Of a stretch of 44,875 bases of DNA, positions 34,594 through 44,143 are shown in pieces. The stretch is from assembly GCA_023382975.1 (NCBI GenBank), contig JAHDXO010000005.1, positions 1-44,875 of the forward strand. Direction: 5' to 3'. The translations under genes and the position numbers were made by a program. The notes beneath the pieces were generated by a model, which was not told the DNA's origin, did no database searches, and saw nothing but the letters and a program-made list of their open reading frames with translations. The DNA is from Pirellulaceae bacterium (GTDB lineage: Bacteria; Planctomycetota; Planctomycetia; Pirellulales; Pirellulaceae). Within the stretch, counting starts at the first letter, position 1. Each line of letters opens with the position of its first letter.

Positions 34594-35784
34594 AAGGGGA
34601 GTGGCTCTGGCCAGACGTTTCAATGCCTGGAATTTTTCATTTTCGCCCAGGCGGGCGCGGCGAACGGCGTCGGTCAGGATGGCGATGTTGCGGTCGTAGC
34701 CGTCGCGGTCGACGGGGAATGGGGTGCCGTCCTTGCCGCCGTGCGCGTAGCTGTAGTCGGCCCAGCGGCGTTGTGCTTCGGGCTCGGAGGCTTCTTCGCT
34801 CCCGCCACGCGGCACCGCCGGGTCGCGGTGGGATGGCGGGGCCTGGAAGATGATCTCGGCCAGCAGCGACAGGCTCCGCACAGCGGCGCCGCCGACTCCG
34901 GCCAGTCCCAGCAATTGTTCGAAGTCCTGTGGATTCTGCTCGTGCGCAGCGACAACAATCTGCTGCAGCCGCTTCGGGTTGATGTCCACTGGCAACACCC
35001 GGTGCCGGGCCGGTGCGAACAGCGTCGGGCCTTCGGTCAGGTCGGCGATCTGCTCGGCAACCCAATCGGGACGGGCTCGGATCAGCTCCGCCGAAGCCGC
35101 GCGGTTCGCATCGGCTTCTTCGGCCACCATGTTCAGCAGCAGTTGCCGGGGCCTGGCCGGTTGTTCGGACGAGGCGGCTTCACCTCGCTCGGAATCGTCG
35201 CCCAGGTTGCGGATCGCCGCATGGGGTTCGCAGACGAAGTCGTCGACGCTTTCGCCGAGCCAATGGTAGCGGCGCGCCCAGCCGCTGCGCTCGTTCATGC
35301 CTTGTTGAACGACGCACCACGCGCCGCCGGGCGAGAAGAAGAACGCGTGGTGGTACAGCTCGAAACCGTCCTGGACGGCCGCCGAGTCGACTTTGGCGCT
35401 CATCCGCGAAGCGTACACCAGCCGGTCGCCTTGCTCGATCGAGTGCTGGTCGGCGGCGGCAACGATCTCGGCGGGTGTCTTACGGCTGACCGCCCCCTTG
35501 CCTCCGGCGACCAGGATTCCCAGGTCGGCGCCGCAGGTCTTGGCCGCCTCCTTCATCGCGCCGCAGGTGACGGTGGTCACTCCGGAACTGTGCCAGTCGA
35601 ATCCCAAGACGCAGCCGAACGCCTGGAACCACCACGGATCAGCCAGTCGTCGCAGCATCTCGTCCGGGCCGAACTCGTCGACCACCGCCATCGTCACGGC
35701 AGCGGCCAGCTTGGTCATGCGCTGGAACAACCAAGGCGGAGCTTTGCCGGTATGCAGCGGTAACTGGGCCAATCGCCGTTTCAT
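34588..35784 (-). CDS. DUF763 protein
   Basis: A 398-residue protein of the DUF763 family. The opening RRLAQLPLHTGKAPPWLFQRM, the phrase WWFQAFGCVLGFDWHSSGVTT and the nearby LVAGGKGAVSRKTP are hallmarks of this family, which is widespread in archaea and thermophilic bacteria. Its biochemical role is not established. Conserved His, Asp and Cys residues suggest an enzyme or nucleic-acid-related protein. There is no signal peptide, so it is cytoplasmic. The gene starts 12 bases after the coiled-coil gene and is probably cotranscribed with it, although the products would sit in different compartments. Its stop codon lies inside a dispersed palindromic repeat. Confidence 0.88.
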   Translation of the reverse strand: MKRRLAQLPLHTGKAPPWLFQRMTKLAAAVTMAVVDEFGPDEMLRRLADPWWFQAFGCVLGFDWHSSGVTTVTCGAMKEAAKTCGADLGILVAGGKGAVSRKTPAEIVAAADQHSIEQGDRLVYASRMSAKVDSAAVQDGFELYHHAFFFSPGGAWCVVQQGMNERSGWARRYHWLGESVDDFVCEPHAAIRNLGDDSERGEAASSEQPARPRQLLLNMVAEEADANRAASAELIRARPDWVAEQIADLTEGPTLFAPARHRVLPVDINPKRLQQIVVAAHEQNPQDFEQLLGLAGVGGAAVRSLSLLAEIIFQAPPSHRDPAVPRGGSEEASEPEAQRRWADYSYAHGGKDGTPFPVDRDGYDRNIAILTDAVRRARLGENEKFQALKRLARATPLP

Positions 35785-35796
35785 CCTGACCTTGCC

Positions 35797-37095
35797 TCAC
35801 TGCTCGCACGTCGCCAGCAATCGCTGCTTCTCTTCTTCCAAAGGAAAGGCCACGTAGGTCGACAGCGCCGCGGCGCGGGCAGCCAGCGAACGCGATTGGC
35901 CCCGGCCGCTCTTCATCCGAACGGCGCGCTGTTCCATGCCGGTCAATTGCGATTCGCGGCGAGTGAGCGTTTTTTGTTCATTCTCCCGCGAAGCGATTTC
36001 TCGGCCGTAGCGGACCCGCGTGGCTTCGGCCCGCTGGCGAATTTCCAGGACTCGGGCTTCGAGAATCGCGACCTCTCGCTCCATCTGGTCCACCTGGAGG
36101 CGGATTCGCGCGGCGATCCGTTCCAAGCGGTCGATCTCGATCAGCAGCAGACGCCGCTGTTCGGGGTCGCGAGTCCGCCGCAACAGGTCGCTGAGTCGGG
36201 CGATCTCGTCCAGCACGCCGAGCAGTTCGTCCTGCACGCGGCGGCCCTGCAGAACCGCTACGGTGAGTTGCTCGGCGAGCGGCCGTTCCGAGGCTTGCAG
36301 AGTTTCCATTTCCGAGCCCAGTTCCTCGCGCAGTTTTTGCAGTTGCTCCGCCAGTTCGCGCCGCCGCACGGCGGCTTGGTCGCGTTCCGCCTTGGCCGAA
36401 TCGAGCAGACGCTGCCGCTCCGCCTCGGTCTGCTCGTCGGCTTGCGCTTCCGCGTCGTTTTGTTGAGCCAGCCATTGGGCGTGCTGCTGCTTCACGGCTT
36501 GGCGGCCTTCCGCAAAGCCATCGGCCAGCGTGGGCGGCAGCGCCGCGGCGATCCGATTGCGGTAATCCTCCAGTTTCGCGGGCGGCACACTTCCTTCGGC
36601 GGGGGTTTCGAGGAAGCCGATCATCATCCCCATGCGGCGGCCCGTCTCGCGATGCTCCGCGAGCGGCGGATCGGCGGCTTCGGCTGCGACCTGTGCGGCG
36701 AGCCGTTCCATCTGCACCAGGGCCGCGTCGTACTGCCGCGTCAGCATGGTCAACCACAGTTGGGCGCGCAATACGCCGAGGGGAGGATTCTTGGCGGCGG
36801 CCAACGGAGCGATCACCCGCGCCGCATCGGCCTCGCGTCGCAGTCTGACCAGCGACAGCGCGTAGGCGTACGCGACTCGCGCGTCCGCACGGACAGCATC
36901 GGGAACCGCCGCAAACCGTTCGTCGATCTGCTGCCGAGCGTCGGGGGTCGTCCGCCAGCCGACGTCGAGCAGATTCTTGACCGCGACATCCGCCTCGGAA
37001 GGGACGTCTGCCCAGGTTGGTGCCGTGATGGCCAAGACGCCGAGCACGCATAGATGCAGTGCCAGCCAAGGGGAGCGATCGGTGATTGCGTTCAT
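35797..37095 (-). CDS. Exported coiled-coil protein
   Basis: A 432-residue precursor with a Sec signal peptide (LALHLCVLGVLAITAPTWA). The N-terminal ~160 residues are helical and TPR-like (ADARVAYAYALSLVRLRREADAARVIAPL). Residues ~195-400 are a long, charged, heptad-patterned coiled coil rich in Glu, Arg, Gln and Leu, for example AAVRRRELAEQLQKLREELG and LDEIARLSDLLRRTRDPEQR. It resembles planctomycete envelope coiled-coil proteins rather than a named family; a structural or scaffolding role is inferred. AAAGGAGG lies seven bases before ATG 37095. It is first in an apparent operon with DUF763 and divergent from the operon at 37417. Confidence 0.75.
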   Translation of the reverse strand: MNAITDRSPWLALHLCVLGVLAITAPTWADVPSEADVAVKNLLDVGWRTTPDARQQIDERFAAVPDAVRADARVAYAYALSLVRLRREADAARVIAPLAAAKNPPLGVLRAQLWLTMLTRQYDAALVQMERLAAQVAAEAADPPLAEHRETGRRMGMMIGFLETPAEGSVPPAKLEDYRNRIAAALPPTLADGFAEGRQAVKQQHAQWLAQQNDAEAQADEQTEAERQRLLDSAKAERDQAAVRRRELAEQLQKLREELGSEMETLQASERPLAEQLTVAVLQGRRVQDELLGVLDEIARLSDLLRRTRDPEQRRLLLIEIDRLERIAARIRLQVDQMEREVAILEARVLEIRQRAEATRVRYGREIASRENEQKTLTRRESQLTGMEQRAVRMKSGRGQSRSLAARAAALSTYVAFPLEEEKQRLLATCEQ

Positions 37096-37416
37096 CGTCC
37101 AGCCTCCTTTGATATTCGTATCCTACCGATGTGGGGCAGACGACGCAAGGAAAACGGCCCTGGTGCTCGGGTTTCTAGTTCATTGCGCGGAGGTCGATAG
37201 CTGGCAAGGCCGTGCCGCCAGGCGCGGTTGCGGTGCGCCAGGGTAGAGAGACTCAAGCCGAGCATGGTGCGAACTCGGCGTTGGGGAGATTTCTTGCCAA
37301 GTCGGGTTGCCGACCCTGGGAAGGCGAGATTAGGATGGAACTTGTGTGCCCTCCAGGGATCCGGCGGTCAAACCCAGTTTCCTGCCAACTCCGCCTGACT
37401 TCGAAGGAACGAAACG
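37096..37416. other. Divergent intergenic region
   Basis: These 321 bases separate the coiled-coil/DUF763 unit from the Cys-rich protein/vWA operon and should hold both promoters. A small perfect hairpin GTCGG-GTTG-CCGAC lies near 37303-37316. No convincing promoter boxes stood out and no gene is supported. Confidence 0.45.
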
Positions 37417-37722
37417 ATGATTCATTTCTCGTGTGACCGATGCAAACGCATGATCGACGCGGGGGCCGAGCCCCGGTTTGTGGTACGGATCGAGATCGAC
37501 GCCGTACTCGAACCCACCGCTACGGACCAGGCCGACGAGGACCGAGATTATTTGAAGGAGATCGACGAGGCGTTGGAGGCGATGGATTTGGACGAAGAAT
37601 TCTGCGACCGAGAAGAGCCGCTGCGCCGCACGTACGACTTGTGCGAGGAGTGCTATCAGCGTTTTCTCCGCGACCCGTTGTCGGTCGAGACCACGATGCA
37701 TTTCGGCTTTAGCCACAATTGA
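37417..37722 (+). CDS. Small Cys-rich (zinc-binding) protein
   Basis: A 101-residue acidic protein. A CDRC motif lies near the N-terminus and a CEEC motif near the C-terminus; together they could form one four-cysteine zinc site. The middle is highly acidic (TATDQADEDRDYLKEIDEAL). There is no signal peptide. GAAGGAACG lies upstream of ATG 37417. The stop codon is two bases before the next start, so this is the first gene of a four-gene operon whose other products are envelope proteins. Function is unknown; a regulatory or assembly role for the operon is possible. Confidence 0.7.
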   Translation: MIHFSCDRCKRMIDAGAEPRFVVRIEIDAVLEPTATDQADEDRDYLKEIDEALEAMDLDEEFCDREEPLRRTYDLCEECYQRFLRDPLSVETTMHFGFSHN

Positions 37723-37724
37723 TC

Positions 37725-38894
37725 ATGAAAGCACCTCGCTCTAGCGGCCTGATGGTCCTGTGCCTGGGACTCGTTCTCGCATCGGGCGCCCGCTTGCGCG
37801 CCCAGGGCGAATGGGAACTCACCCTGGAGAGCGAACAGGCGTTGGAGCGGGGCCTCCGCTGGCTGGACCAGAACCAGGGTCCGGAGGGCAACTGGTCGTC
37901 GAACGATTTGGGCTTGGTCAGTCTGGGAGCGCTGGCGTTCATGGCCGCCGGACACGCGCCGGGGCGAGGCGAGTACGGTGGGACGATCCAGCGAGCCCTG
38001 GACTACGTGATGGACAACGCCAAGCCGTCGGGCTTGCTGAACATCGCGGATGGCCAGCGCGACCTCTACAACCACGGCCTGGCGACCTTCGTGCTGGGCC
38101 AGGCCCACGGCATGACCACCAGCCGCGATCCGCGGTTGAACAAGGTGCTGGACCGAGCCTTGCGGTTGATCGCCAGCACGCAATGCGAAGACGGCGGCTG
38201 GGACTACCGCGCGCGGCGCCAGGCGCGCGGGCACGATTTGAGCTTGGCGGTCATGCAGGCCAAGGCGCTGCGCAGCGCGATGGACAGCGGACTGAACGTT
38301 CCGCCCGAAGTCGTCGATCTGGCGATCCGCAGTGTGCGGGAGCATTACACGCCGGCGGTAGGTCGCCGCGAGGCGCCGGAGTCGGAGCAGCGAAAGGTTC
38401 CCGGCCAGTTCACGTACACCAAGGGCGGCGGTCAGGCGAGTCCGGCGATGGCCGCGGCGGGGGTCGTCTGCCTCCAGGAATTCGGCCAGTACGACGACTG
38501 GCGGATCGAGAAGAACGTCGACATCCTGCTCGAACGGATCCGCCGTCTGCCGTCGAGTCGCCGGCGGGACGGCACGATGCCGTTCGACGCATATTCGCTG
38601 TACTACATCGGCCAGGCGCTGTACCAGGTCGGCGGTCCCTCGTGGCGCGAAGCGTATCCAGCGCTGCGGGACCATCTGGTCGAGACCCAGGTGCATGACC
38701 CGTCCAAGCCGGCGTCGGACGGTTTGTGGCGCGACCGGGGCGAAGGCGGCGGCGGTCGCGTCAGCGGCAAGCCGGGCGATCTGTTCGGTACGTCGGTCGC
38801 TTGCTTCATCCTGGCGATTCCCAACCGCTACCTGCCGATCCTTCAGGAAGGCAAGATCGAGAGCCTGCGACAGCGCTTCGGAGGGGGCCAGTAA
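37725..38894 (+). CDS. Exported alpha/alpha-toroid (squalene-cyclase-like) repeat protein
   Basis: A 389-residue precursor with a signal peptide (GLMVLCLGLVLASGARLRAQG). The mature protein is made of prenyltransferase/squalene-oxidase-type repeats: GLRWLDQNQGPEGNWSS, LRLIASTQCEDGGWDYRA and others, each with the QxxxGxW-like core. It lacks a recognisable DxDD acid motif, so terpene cyclisation is unlikely; proteins of this fold may bind hydrophobic or protein ligands. The gene starts two bases after the Cys-rich gene and is followed with no gap by the BatA-like gene, so it is very likely part of the same envelope complex. TTG 37719 is an alternative start but overlaps the preceding stop. Confidence 0.85.
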   Translation: MKAPRSSGLMVLCLGLVLASGARLRAQGEWELTLESEQALERGLRWLDQNQGPEGNWSSNDLGLVSLGALAFMAAGHAPGRGEYGGTIQRALDYVMDNAKPSGLLNIADGQRDLYNHGLATFVLGQAHGMTTSRDPRLNKVLDRALRLIASTQCEDGGWDYRARRQARGHDLSLAVMQAKALRSAMDSGLNVPPEVVDLAIRSVREHYTPAVGRREAPESEQRKVPGQFTYTKGGGQASPAMAAAGVVCLQEFGQYDDWRIEKNVDILLERIRRLPSSRRRDGTMPFDAYSLYYIGQALYQVGGPSWREAYPALRDHLVETQVHDPSKPASDGLWRDRGEGGGGRVSGKPGDLFGTSVACFILAIPNRYLPILQEGKIESLRQRFGGGQ

Positions 38895-41456
38895 ATGGGG
38901 TTTCTGCCGTCGTTCGTCGCGTGGCCGTTCGCCGCTGCCGGTCTGCTGTTGGCGGCCGGTCCGTTGATCATCCATCTGCTGAACCGGCGCCGGTTCCGGG
39001 TAGTGCAGTGGGCGGCGATGGACTTCCTGCGGCAGGCGCTCGAGCGGAATCGACGCATTCTGCAATTGCGGGATCTGCTGCTGTTGCTGCTCCGCACGGC
39101 GGCCGTGCTGTTGGTCGGCCTGGCGCTGGCGCAGCCGTTCTTTTCCCGCAGCCAGGAAGCCTACGACGGCACCAAACCACTGCACTGCGTGCTGGTCATC
39201 GACAACAGCCTGAGCATGGGCTACGAGTCGCTGGACGGAACGCTGCTGGACCAGGCCAAGCAGCGCGCCCGCCAGTTGATCGAACGTCTGCCGGCCGACA
39301 GTCGCGTGTCGGTGATTCCACTCTGCGGTTCGCGCTGGGGCGCCAGTCCGGACGCTCTGACCAAGGACGATGCCCTGACCGCGTTGCAGCAGATCGAGAC
39401 AGTCGACCGAGCGGCCAGCGTCCAGCTTGCGGTGAACGAAGCCCGGCGCGCCTGCGAAACGGGTCCCAGCCTGGCCAAACGCGTGATGTTCTTCGGCGAT
39501 CAGCAAGCGTCGAACTGGGCCGGGTTGTCGGTCGGACCGATGGCCGACCTGCCTTCGCTGCAGGTGATCGAGGTTGGCCAGCGAGAGCGCGAGAACAGTT
39601 GGATCTCCGACTTCCGCCTGCAGGACGGCGTCGCGGACATCGAAACTCCTGCGATTTTCACGGTCGAACTGCGGCACCAAGGCAGCGGCCCGCGCGAGAA
39701 TTTGCAAGTGACGCTGGCCGTCGACGAAGTCGAAGTCGCCTCGAAAACCGTGACGCTGGAGCCGGGTTCCGGTGCCCGAGAGGTGACATTCTCGCACACG
39801 TTTCAAGGCTATCAGCCCGAGAGCGGGCGGCCCATTCCCGTTCCGGTGCGGGTTTCGATCGCCTCCGACCGCTTGCCGGGCGACGACACTCGCAGCCTGG
39901 TGGTTCCCGTGGTTTCGACGCTGCCGGTCGTATTCGTCGACCAGTTCGGCGCGGCCGGCGAGGACGTTCGCAAGAACCGGCTGGGGGAGACTCGCCCGTT
40001 GCGGCGGTTGCTGGCTCCCGTCACTAGTCGCACGACGGCCGACCGGCAGTCGATTCGCTTGCGGCACGTCACGCTCGCCGAATTGGACCGTACGTTGTTG
40101 GAAGACACCCGCTTGGTGGTCATCGCGGGCGTGACCGATCCGGGCGGCAGCGTGCCGCTGTTGCGCGAGTACGTTCAGCAGGGCGGCCAGTTGCTGATCG
40201 CGGCCGGCGGACGCTTTGATCCTCGCAACAATTCCGGGTTCGATCCGGCGCGGTGGACATCCAGCGCCTGGCTCGACGGCGCAGGCATCCTGCCGGTCCC
40301 GCTGCTGCCCGAATTGCTGGGCACGCCGCCCGAGCAGGCGGGCGAATCGTGGCGGCCGCTGGCGTTGGACTTTGACAGCTTGGACACGGGCCGGTACTTC
40401 CAACTGGCAGGGGTAGGCGAGGACGAGTTGCGGAGCCTGTATGCCGAGCCGTTTTTCTTTCAGGCAGCGCAGTCGGATCTGAGCGCCGAAATGATCGAGA
40501 CCCTGTCGCAACGTCAGTGGGCGCAGTTGAACGACGAATGGGAACTGATCCAGCAAGTGTCCGGCGGACGCCGCAGCGGAGCGTCCAGCGGCGAGTCCCC
40601 CGCCGACGAAGCTCAACGAGCGTCGGCTCGCGAGCGTTTGCTGCAGTTGCGTCCTACGTGGCTGTTATGGGGCGATGCCAGTTCTCCGTTCGATTCGCTT
40701 CAAGTCGCCGACGACCCCGCGCTGCGGGAACGCCAATTTGCGGATCTGGTCGCGCGCACGCAGCCTCGCGTGCTGGCCCGCTTGGACGATGCTGCCGGGA
40801 CGCCTTGGATGGTCGAACGGCGGATCGGCAACGGCACGGTGCTGCTGGTGGCCAGCGGGCTGTTGCCCGAGTGGAACACGCTGGCCACGACCAACGCGAT
40901 GCTGATCTTCGACCGCATCTTGCGGAACATGATCCGCACGACGCTGCCGGTGCGGAATTTCTCGACCGCCGAGCGTATCTCGCTGCCGTTGCCCACGCCG
41001 GATCGCGACATCCGCGCCGTGTTGCAGCGCCCCGGCGAGGCGTCGTCGCCCGAAACGCTCGATGTGGGCTTCGTCGGTCGCGAGCAGTTGGGCGTGAGCA
41101 TCGAACAACCGCTGACTCGCGGCGTCTACCGCATCACCGCGTTGCGCGGCGGAGCGGACGACCGCGGCGCGGCGCCGGAAACAGCCTGGGAGATTCCGCT
41201 GGCCGTCAACGGCGACGCGGGCGAGTCGGATCTGCAGTGCCTGACTCGCGAGCAGTTCGAGCAGCGAGTCGAGTTGCCCAACGTTCAGTGGATCGGCCCC
41301 GGCGAGACGATCAGCCTGGCAGGCAGCCAGATTCGCGGACAGAACAGTTGGTGGTGGCTGATCCTGGCCGTGTTCGTGCTGTTGCTGGCGGAACTTGGGA
41401 TTTTGGCTTCGCACTGGGGAACTTCGAGGCGCGTGCAGACCGCGGCGGTGACATGA
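38895..41456 (+). CDS. BatA-like membrane protein with vWA domain
   Basis: An 853-residue protein. The N-terminal ~90 residues form the Aerotolerance/BatA module: two membrane segments (WPFAAAGLLLAAGPLIIHLLN and LLLLLLRTAAVLLVGLALA) around the motif LNRRRFRVVQWAAMDFL. A vWA domain follows with a metal-site DNSLSM (DxSxS) in VLVIDNSLSMGYE. A long extracytoplasmic region then has beta-sandwich segments and a DUF4159/glutamine-amidotransferase-like fold (VFVDQFGAAGEDV...LVVIAGVTDPGGSVPLLREYVQQGG). A C-terminal transmembrane helix (WWLILAVFVLLLAELGIL) ends the protein. ATG 38895 directly follows the upstream stop codon. The 3' end overlaps the next gene by four bases (ATGA), so translation is coupled. 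Partners normally include a MoxR ATPase, which is absent here. Confidence 0.88.
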   Translation: MGFLPSFVAWPFAAAGLLLAAGPLIIHLLNRRRFRVVQWAAMDFLRQALERNRRILQLRDLLLLLLRTAAVLLVGLALAQPFFSRSQEAYDGTKPLHCVLVIDNSLSMGYESLDGTLLDQAKQRARQLIERLPADSRVSVIPLCGSRWGASPDALTKDDALTALQQIETVDRAASVQLAVNEARRACETGPSLAKRVMFFGDQQASNWAGLSVGPMADLPSLQVIEVGQRERENSWISDFRLQDGVADIETPAIFTVELRHQGSGPRENLQVTLAVDEVEVASKTVTLEPGSGAREVTFSHTFQGYQPESGRPIPVPVRVSIASDRLPGDDTRSLVVPVVSTLPVVFVDQFGAAGEDVRKNRLGETRPLRRLLAPVTSRTTADRQSIRLRHVTLAELDRTLLEDTRLVVIAGVTDPGGSVPLLREYVQQGGQLLIAAGGRFDPRNNSGFDPARWTSSAWLDGAGILPVPLLPELLGTPPEQAGESWRPLALDFDSLDTGRYFQLAGVGEDELRSLYAEPFFFQAAQSDLSAEMIETLSQRQWAQLNDEWELIQQVSGGRRSGASSGESPADEAQRASARERLLQLRPTWLLWGDASSPFDSLQVADDPALRERQFADLVARTQPRVLARLDDAAGTPWMVERRIGNGTVLLVASGLLPEWNTLATTNAMLIFDRILRNMIRTTLPVRNFSTAERISLPLPTPDRDIRAVLQRPGEASSPETLDVGFVGREQLGVSIEQPLTRGVYRITALRGGADDRGAAPETAWEIPLAVNGDAGESDLQCLTREQFEQRVELPNVQWIGPGETISLAGSQIRGQNSWWWLILAVFVLLLAELGILASHWGTSRRVQTAAVT

Positions 41457-43921
41457 CCGGAATGCTGGGCTGGCTGTTGGGACTGGAGAACGCCACGTCG
41501 ATCGACGAGATCGATCCGTCCTTCGCTGCCTCCTGGGCGGCCGAGAGCGCCTTCTGGGGATTTTTTGGCGTCGTCGTGCTGACGGTGCTCTCGCTGTGGT
41601 TCTACCTGAAGCGACAGCCGCGCGGTCCCTGGTCGGCCCGGCTCGCGTTGGGACTGTGTCGCGGCCTGTTGCTGGCTCTGCTGTTCTTGACTCTGGCCAA
41701 TCCGGTTTTGCGTGTCTCGTTGACCAATCGCCAGCCGCCGCTGGTGTACGTCGTCCTGGACGGGACGGAGAGCATGGAGATCGAAGACCCGTATTCCGAG
41801 ACCCAGCGAGCCGAGTTGTCCGAGCGAATCGGACTCGGGCCCGAATGGAAGTCGCGCGAATCGGTCACGCGCATGGAATGCCTGCGGGCTTTCCTGCAGC
41901 GTCCCGAGAACAACGTCCTGCAGCAACTGGCTGACGCCAAGGGCTTTCGCATCGAGGTCTTTCAGTTCGACGGCAACTCGACTAGCCAGCTTCGCAAGCT
42001 GCGGTCCAGCCCCGCGGGCAGCGGGCCCTTCGACGCATCCCACGTCGCCGGACAACTGACGTCGCCCGGCCAGGTCACGGCGCTGGGCGCCGTGTTGAAC
42101 GATGCCGGGCAGCAATTCGGCGCGGGAAACATGGCCGCGATGGTTCTGTTCAGCGACTTTGCCCACAACGCCGGGGCGTCTCCCGTCGGCGGCGGCGACG
42201 GCGAATCCCTCTCGCCCGCCCAGCGTTTGCGAGTGCCGGTCTACACGATCGGCATCGGCGCCACCGAGACGATCGATCTGGCCGTCGATCTGCAGACCGA
42301 CCCGAAGATGAAACGCAACGAGCGCACCGTGATTGCGGTCAATCTGCGCCACGACGGGCTGCAAGACCAAGCCGCCACGGTGCGTGTGTCGGCGCGGCCG
42401 CTGAGCGGATCGCGGGCGTCGGGCGAAGGGCAGACGATTCTGGTCGGACAACAGACCGTCGCGCTTCGCGCGGGCTCGCAGAGCATCGATTTTCCCTTCA
42501 CGCCGGAAGACGCCGGACGCTTCGAGTTCATGGCCGAGGTGGATCCGGCTCCGGGCGAATCGGTAGTGGACAACAACCGCGCGGCCCGCGAGGTGAACAT
42601 CATCGACGACTACTTGCGGCTGATGTACGTGGACTACGAGCCAAGTTGGGAATGGCGCTTCGTCAAGGAAGTCTTCCACCGCGACAAGTTGGTCGGCATG
42701 GACGGGTTTCGGACGTATCTGGCATCCTCCGACCCGCAGGTCCGCGAGACCAACATCCTGTTCTTGCCGACCCTGACGCCGAAGCGGAGCGAGTTCTTTG
42801 CCAACGACGTGATCTTCCTGGGCGACATGCCGCGCAGTGCACTGACCGACCGTTTCTGCGAGATGACTCGCGAATTCGTCGGCCGCTTCGGGGGCGGCTT
42901 GGTCGTCATCGCCGGTCCGCGGTTCGGGCCCGCGCAGTTGCGCGGCACGGCATTGGAAGACATGCTGCCGGTGATCTTGGATCCGGAGAGCCGTCTGCGC
43001 GACGAGCGTTCGTTCCGGCTGCAGCGAACCATCCACGCCGACCGCTACCCCTTCATGCAACTGGGCGGCACCGAGGTGGAGAACACGCGGGCCTGGAACA
43101 ACCTGCGGCTGCTGCCTTGGTATCAGCCGGTGGCTCAGGTCCACGACCAGGCGTTTGTGTTGGCCGAGCATCCGGCGGATACCTGCCTGGACGGCAGGAC
43201 GCCTCAGCCGCTGATCGCCATTCGCCAGTTCGGCGCGGGCGAGGTCGTCTATCTGGGCTTTGACGAGATGTGGCGACTGCGGCGGATGTACGGGGAACGC
43301 TACTACCGCGAGTTCTGGTCGCAGTTGATCTATCGCTTGGGGATGAGCCATGCGCTGGGCGCCGAGAAGCGGTTCGTCGCCCGCACGGACCGTCAGGAAT
43401 ACCGCGTCGAGGACCGGGTGACCGTGACGGTCGAAGCGTACAACGAGAACTTTGATCCGCTGGTTCAACAGGATCTGCCGGGCGGCACGCTCAGCGCCGA
43501 ACTGACCGTCTCGCGCAGCGGCGGTTTCGACACGGTCCGCGAACTGACGCTCTCGATGCTGCGGCCCGGCGTGTTCGAAGCGTCGATCCCCGCCTCGGCC
43601 GCGGGAGTCTATCACGTGCGAGTCAAGGATCCGGTCGGAGGCGGCTTCAATGAAATCCCCTTCACCGTTACCGGCGCCTCGGCCGAACGCCGCAGCGGCA
43701 TCCGCAACCGGCCGTTGCAGGAGCAACTGGCCCAAGAGACCGGCGGGCGCTCGTACGAGCTGGTCAACGCCCAACAACTGCTCGACGATCTGCAACTGGA
43801 ATCCGTCGCCGAACGCTACACCCGCAGCTATCCGCTCTGGGCCACACCTCTCTGGTTCCTCGCGCTGGTCGGCTTGATGCTAGGCGAATGGTTCAGCCGC
43901 AAGATGATCAACCTGAGCTGA
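41453..43921 (+). CDS. Membrane vWA/glutamine-amidotransferase-like protein
   Basis: An 822-residue protein. Two N-terminal transmembrane helices (FWGFFGVVVLTVLSLWFYL and LALGLCRGLLLALLFLTLA) precede a vWA-type domain whose metal site is degenerate, VVLDGTESM (D-x-T-x-S). A CARDB-like beta region follows, then a glutamine-amidotransferase-like domain (RLMYVDYEPSWEWRFVKEVF, VIAGPRFGPAQLRG). A C-terminal transmembrane helix (WATPLWFLALVGLMLGEWF) closes the protein. The layout mirrors the upstream BatA-like protein, and the genes overlap by ATGA, so the products probably form a membrane complex. An in-frame open stretch reaches back to 40517 but runs inside the BatA-like gene, so it is not used. 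The molecular role is unknown. Confidence 0.85.
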   Translation: MTGMLGWLLGLENATSIDEIDPSFAASWAAESAFWGFFGVVVLTVLSLWFYLKRQPRGPWSARLALGLCRGLLLALLFLTLANPVLRVSLTNRQPPLVYVVLDGTESMEIEDPYSETQRAELSERIGLGPEWKSRESVTRMECLRAFLQRPENNVLQQLADAKGFRIEVFQFDGNSTSQLRKLRSSPAGSGPFDASHVAGQLTSPGQVTALGAVLNDAGQQFGAGNMAAMVLFSDFAHNAGASPVGGGDGESLSPAQRLRVPVYTIGIGATETIDLAVDLQTDPKMKRNERTVIAVNLRHDGLQDQAATVRVSARPLSGSRASGEGQTILVGQQTVALRAGSQSIDFPFTPEDAGRFEFMAEVDPAPGESVVDNNRAAREVNIIDDYLRLMYVDYEPSWEWRFVKEVFHRDKLVGMDGFRTYLASSDPQVRETNILFLPTLTPKRSEFFANDVIFLGDMPRSALTDRFCEMTREFVGRFGGGLVVIAGPRFGPAQLRGTALEDMLPVILDPESRLRDERSFRLQRTIHADRYPFMQLGGTEVENTRAWNNLRLLPWYQPVAQVHDQAFVLAEHPADTCLDGRTPQPLIAIRQFGAGEVVYLGFDEMWRLRRMYGERYYREFWSQLIYRLGMSHALGAEKRFVARTDRQEYRVEDRVTVTVEAYNENFDPLVQQDLPGGTLSAELTVSRSGGFDTVRELTLSMLRPGVFEASIPASAAGVYHVRVKDPVGGGFNEIPFTVTGASAERRSGIRNRPLQEQLAQETGGRSYELVNAQQLLDDLQLESVAERYTRSYPLWATPLWFLALVGLMLGEWFSRKMINLS

Positions 43922-43926
43922 CGCCC

Positions 43927-43949
43927 GTAGCACACGCTGCCAGCCTGGG
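43927..43949. repeat. Dispersed palindrome, degenerate copy 3
   Basis: GTAGCACACGCTGCCAGCCTGGG matches the consensus GTAGYACAGGCTGCCAGCCTGTG at most positions and starts five bases after the stop codon of the preceding gene. It belongs with the elements at 6794-6899 and 34567-34593. Confidence 0.6.
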
Positions 43950-44143
43950 TCGCCATGATCGCCGGCCACTGATGCAAGCGGCGTTTCAGAGTCTTCAAGG
44001 TGGGATTTCGGCTTGGACAATTCGCCACCCGCTGGATTGCCGAACCACCCGTCATCCGATTAGACTGCTCTCCGCGGGGGTGTGTCGCGTTCGAAATTCG
44101 GAATCCTCCTCGCCCACCAACTCCATCCAACCCGCGGAACGCC

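Noticed and set aside
37656..40616. Minus-strand open frame of 986 codons opposite the toroid and BatA-like genes
   Set aside because: It is the antisense shadow of two well-supported GC-rich genes; its translation is Arg/Gln/His-rich with no family motif.
40517..41452. Extended N-terminus of the second vWA-like protein
   Set aside because: It would run inside the BatA-like gene in another frame; the ATGA overlap at 41453 and the membrane helices that follow define the start.
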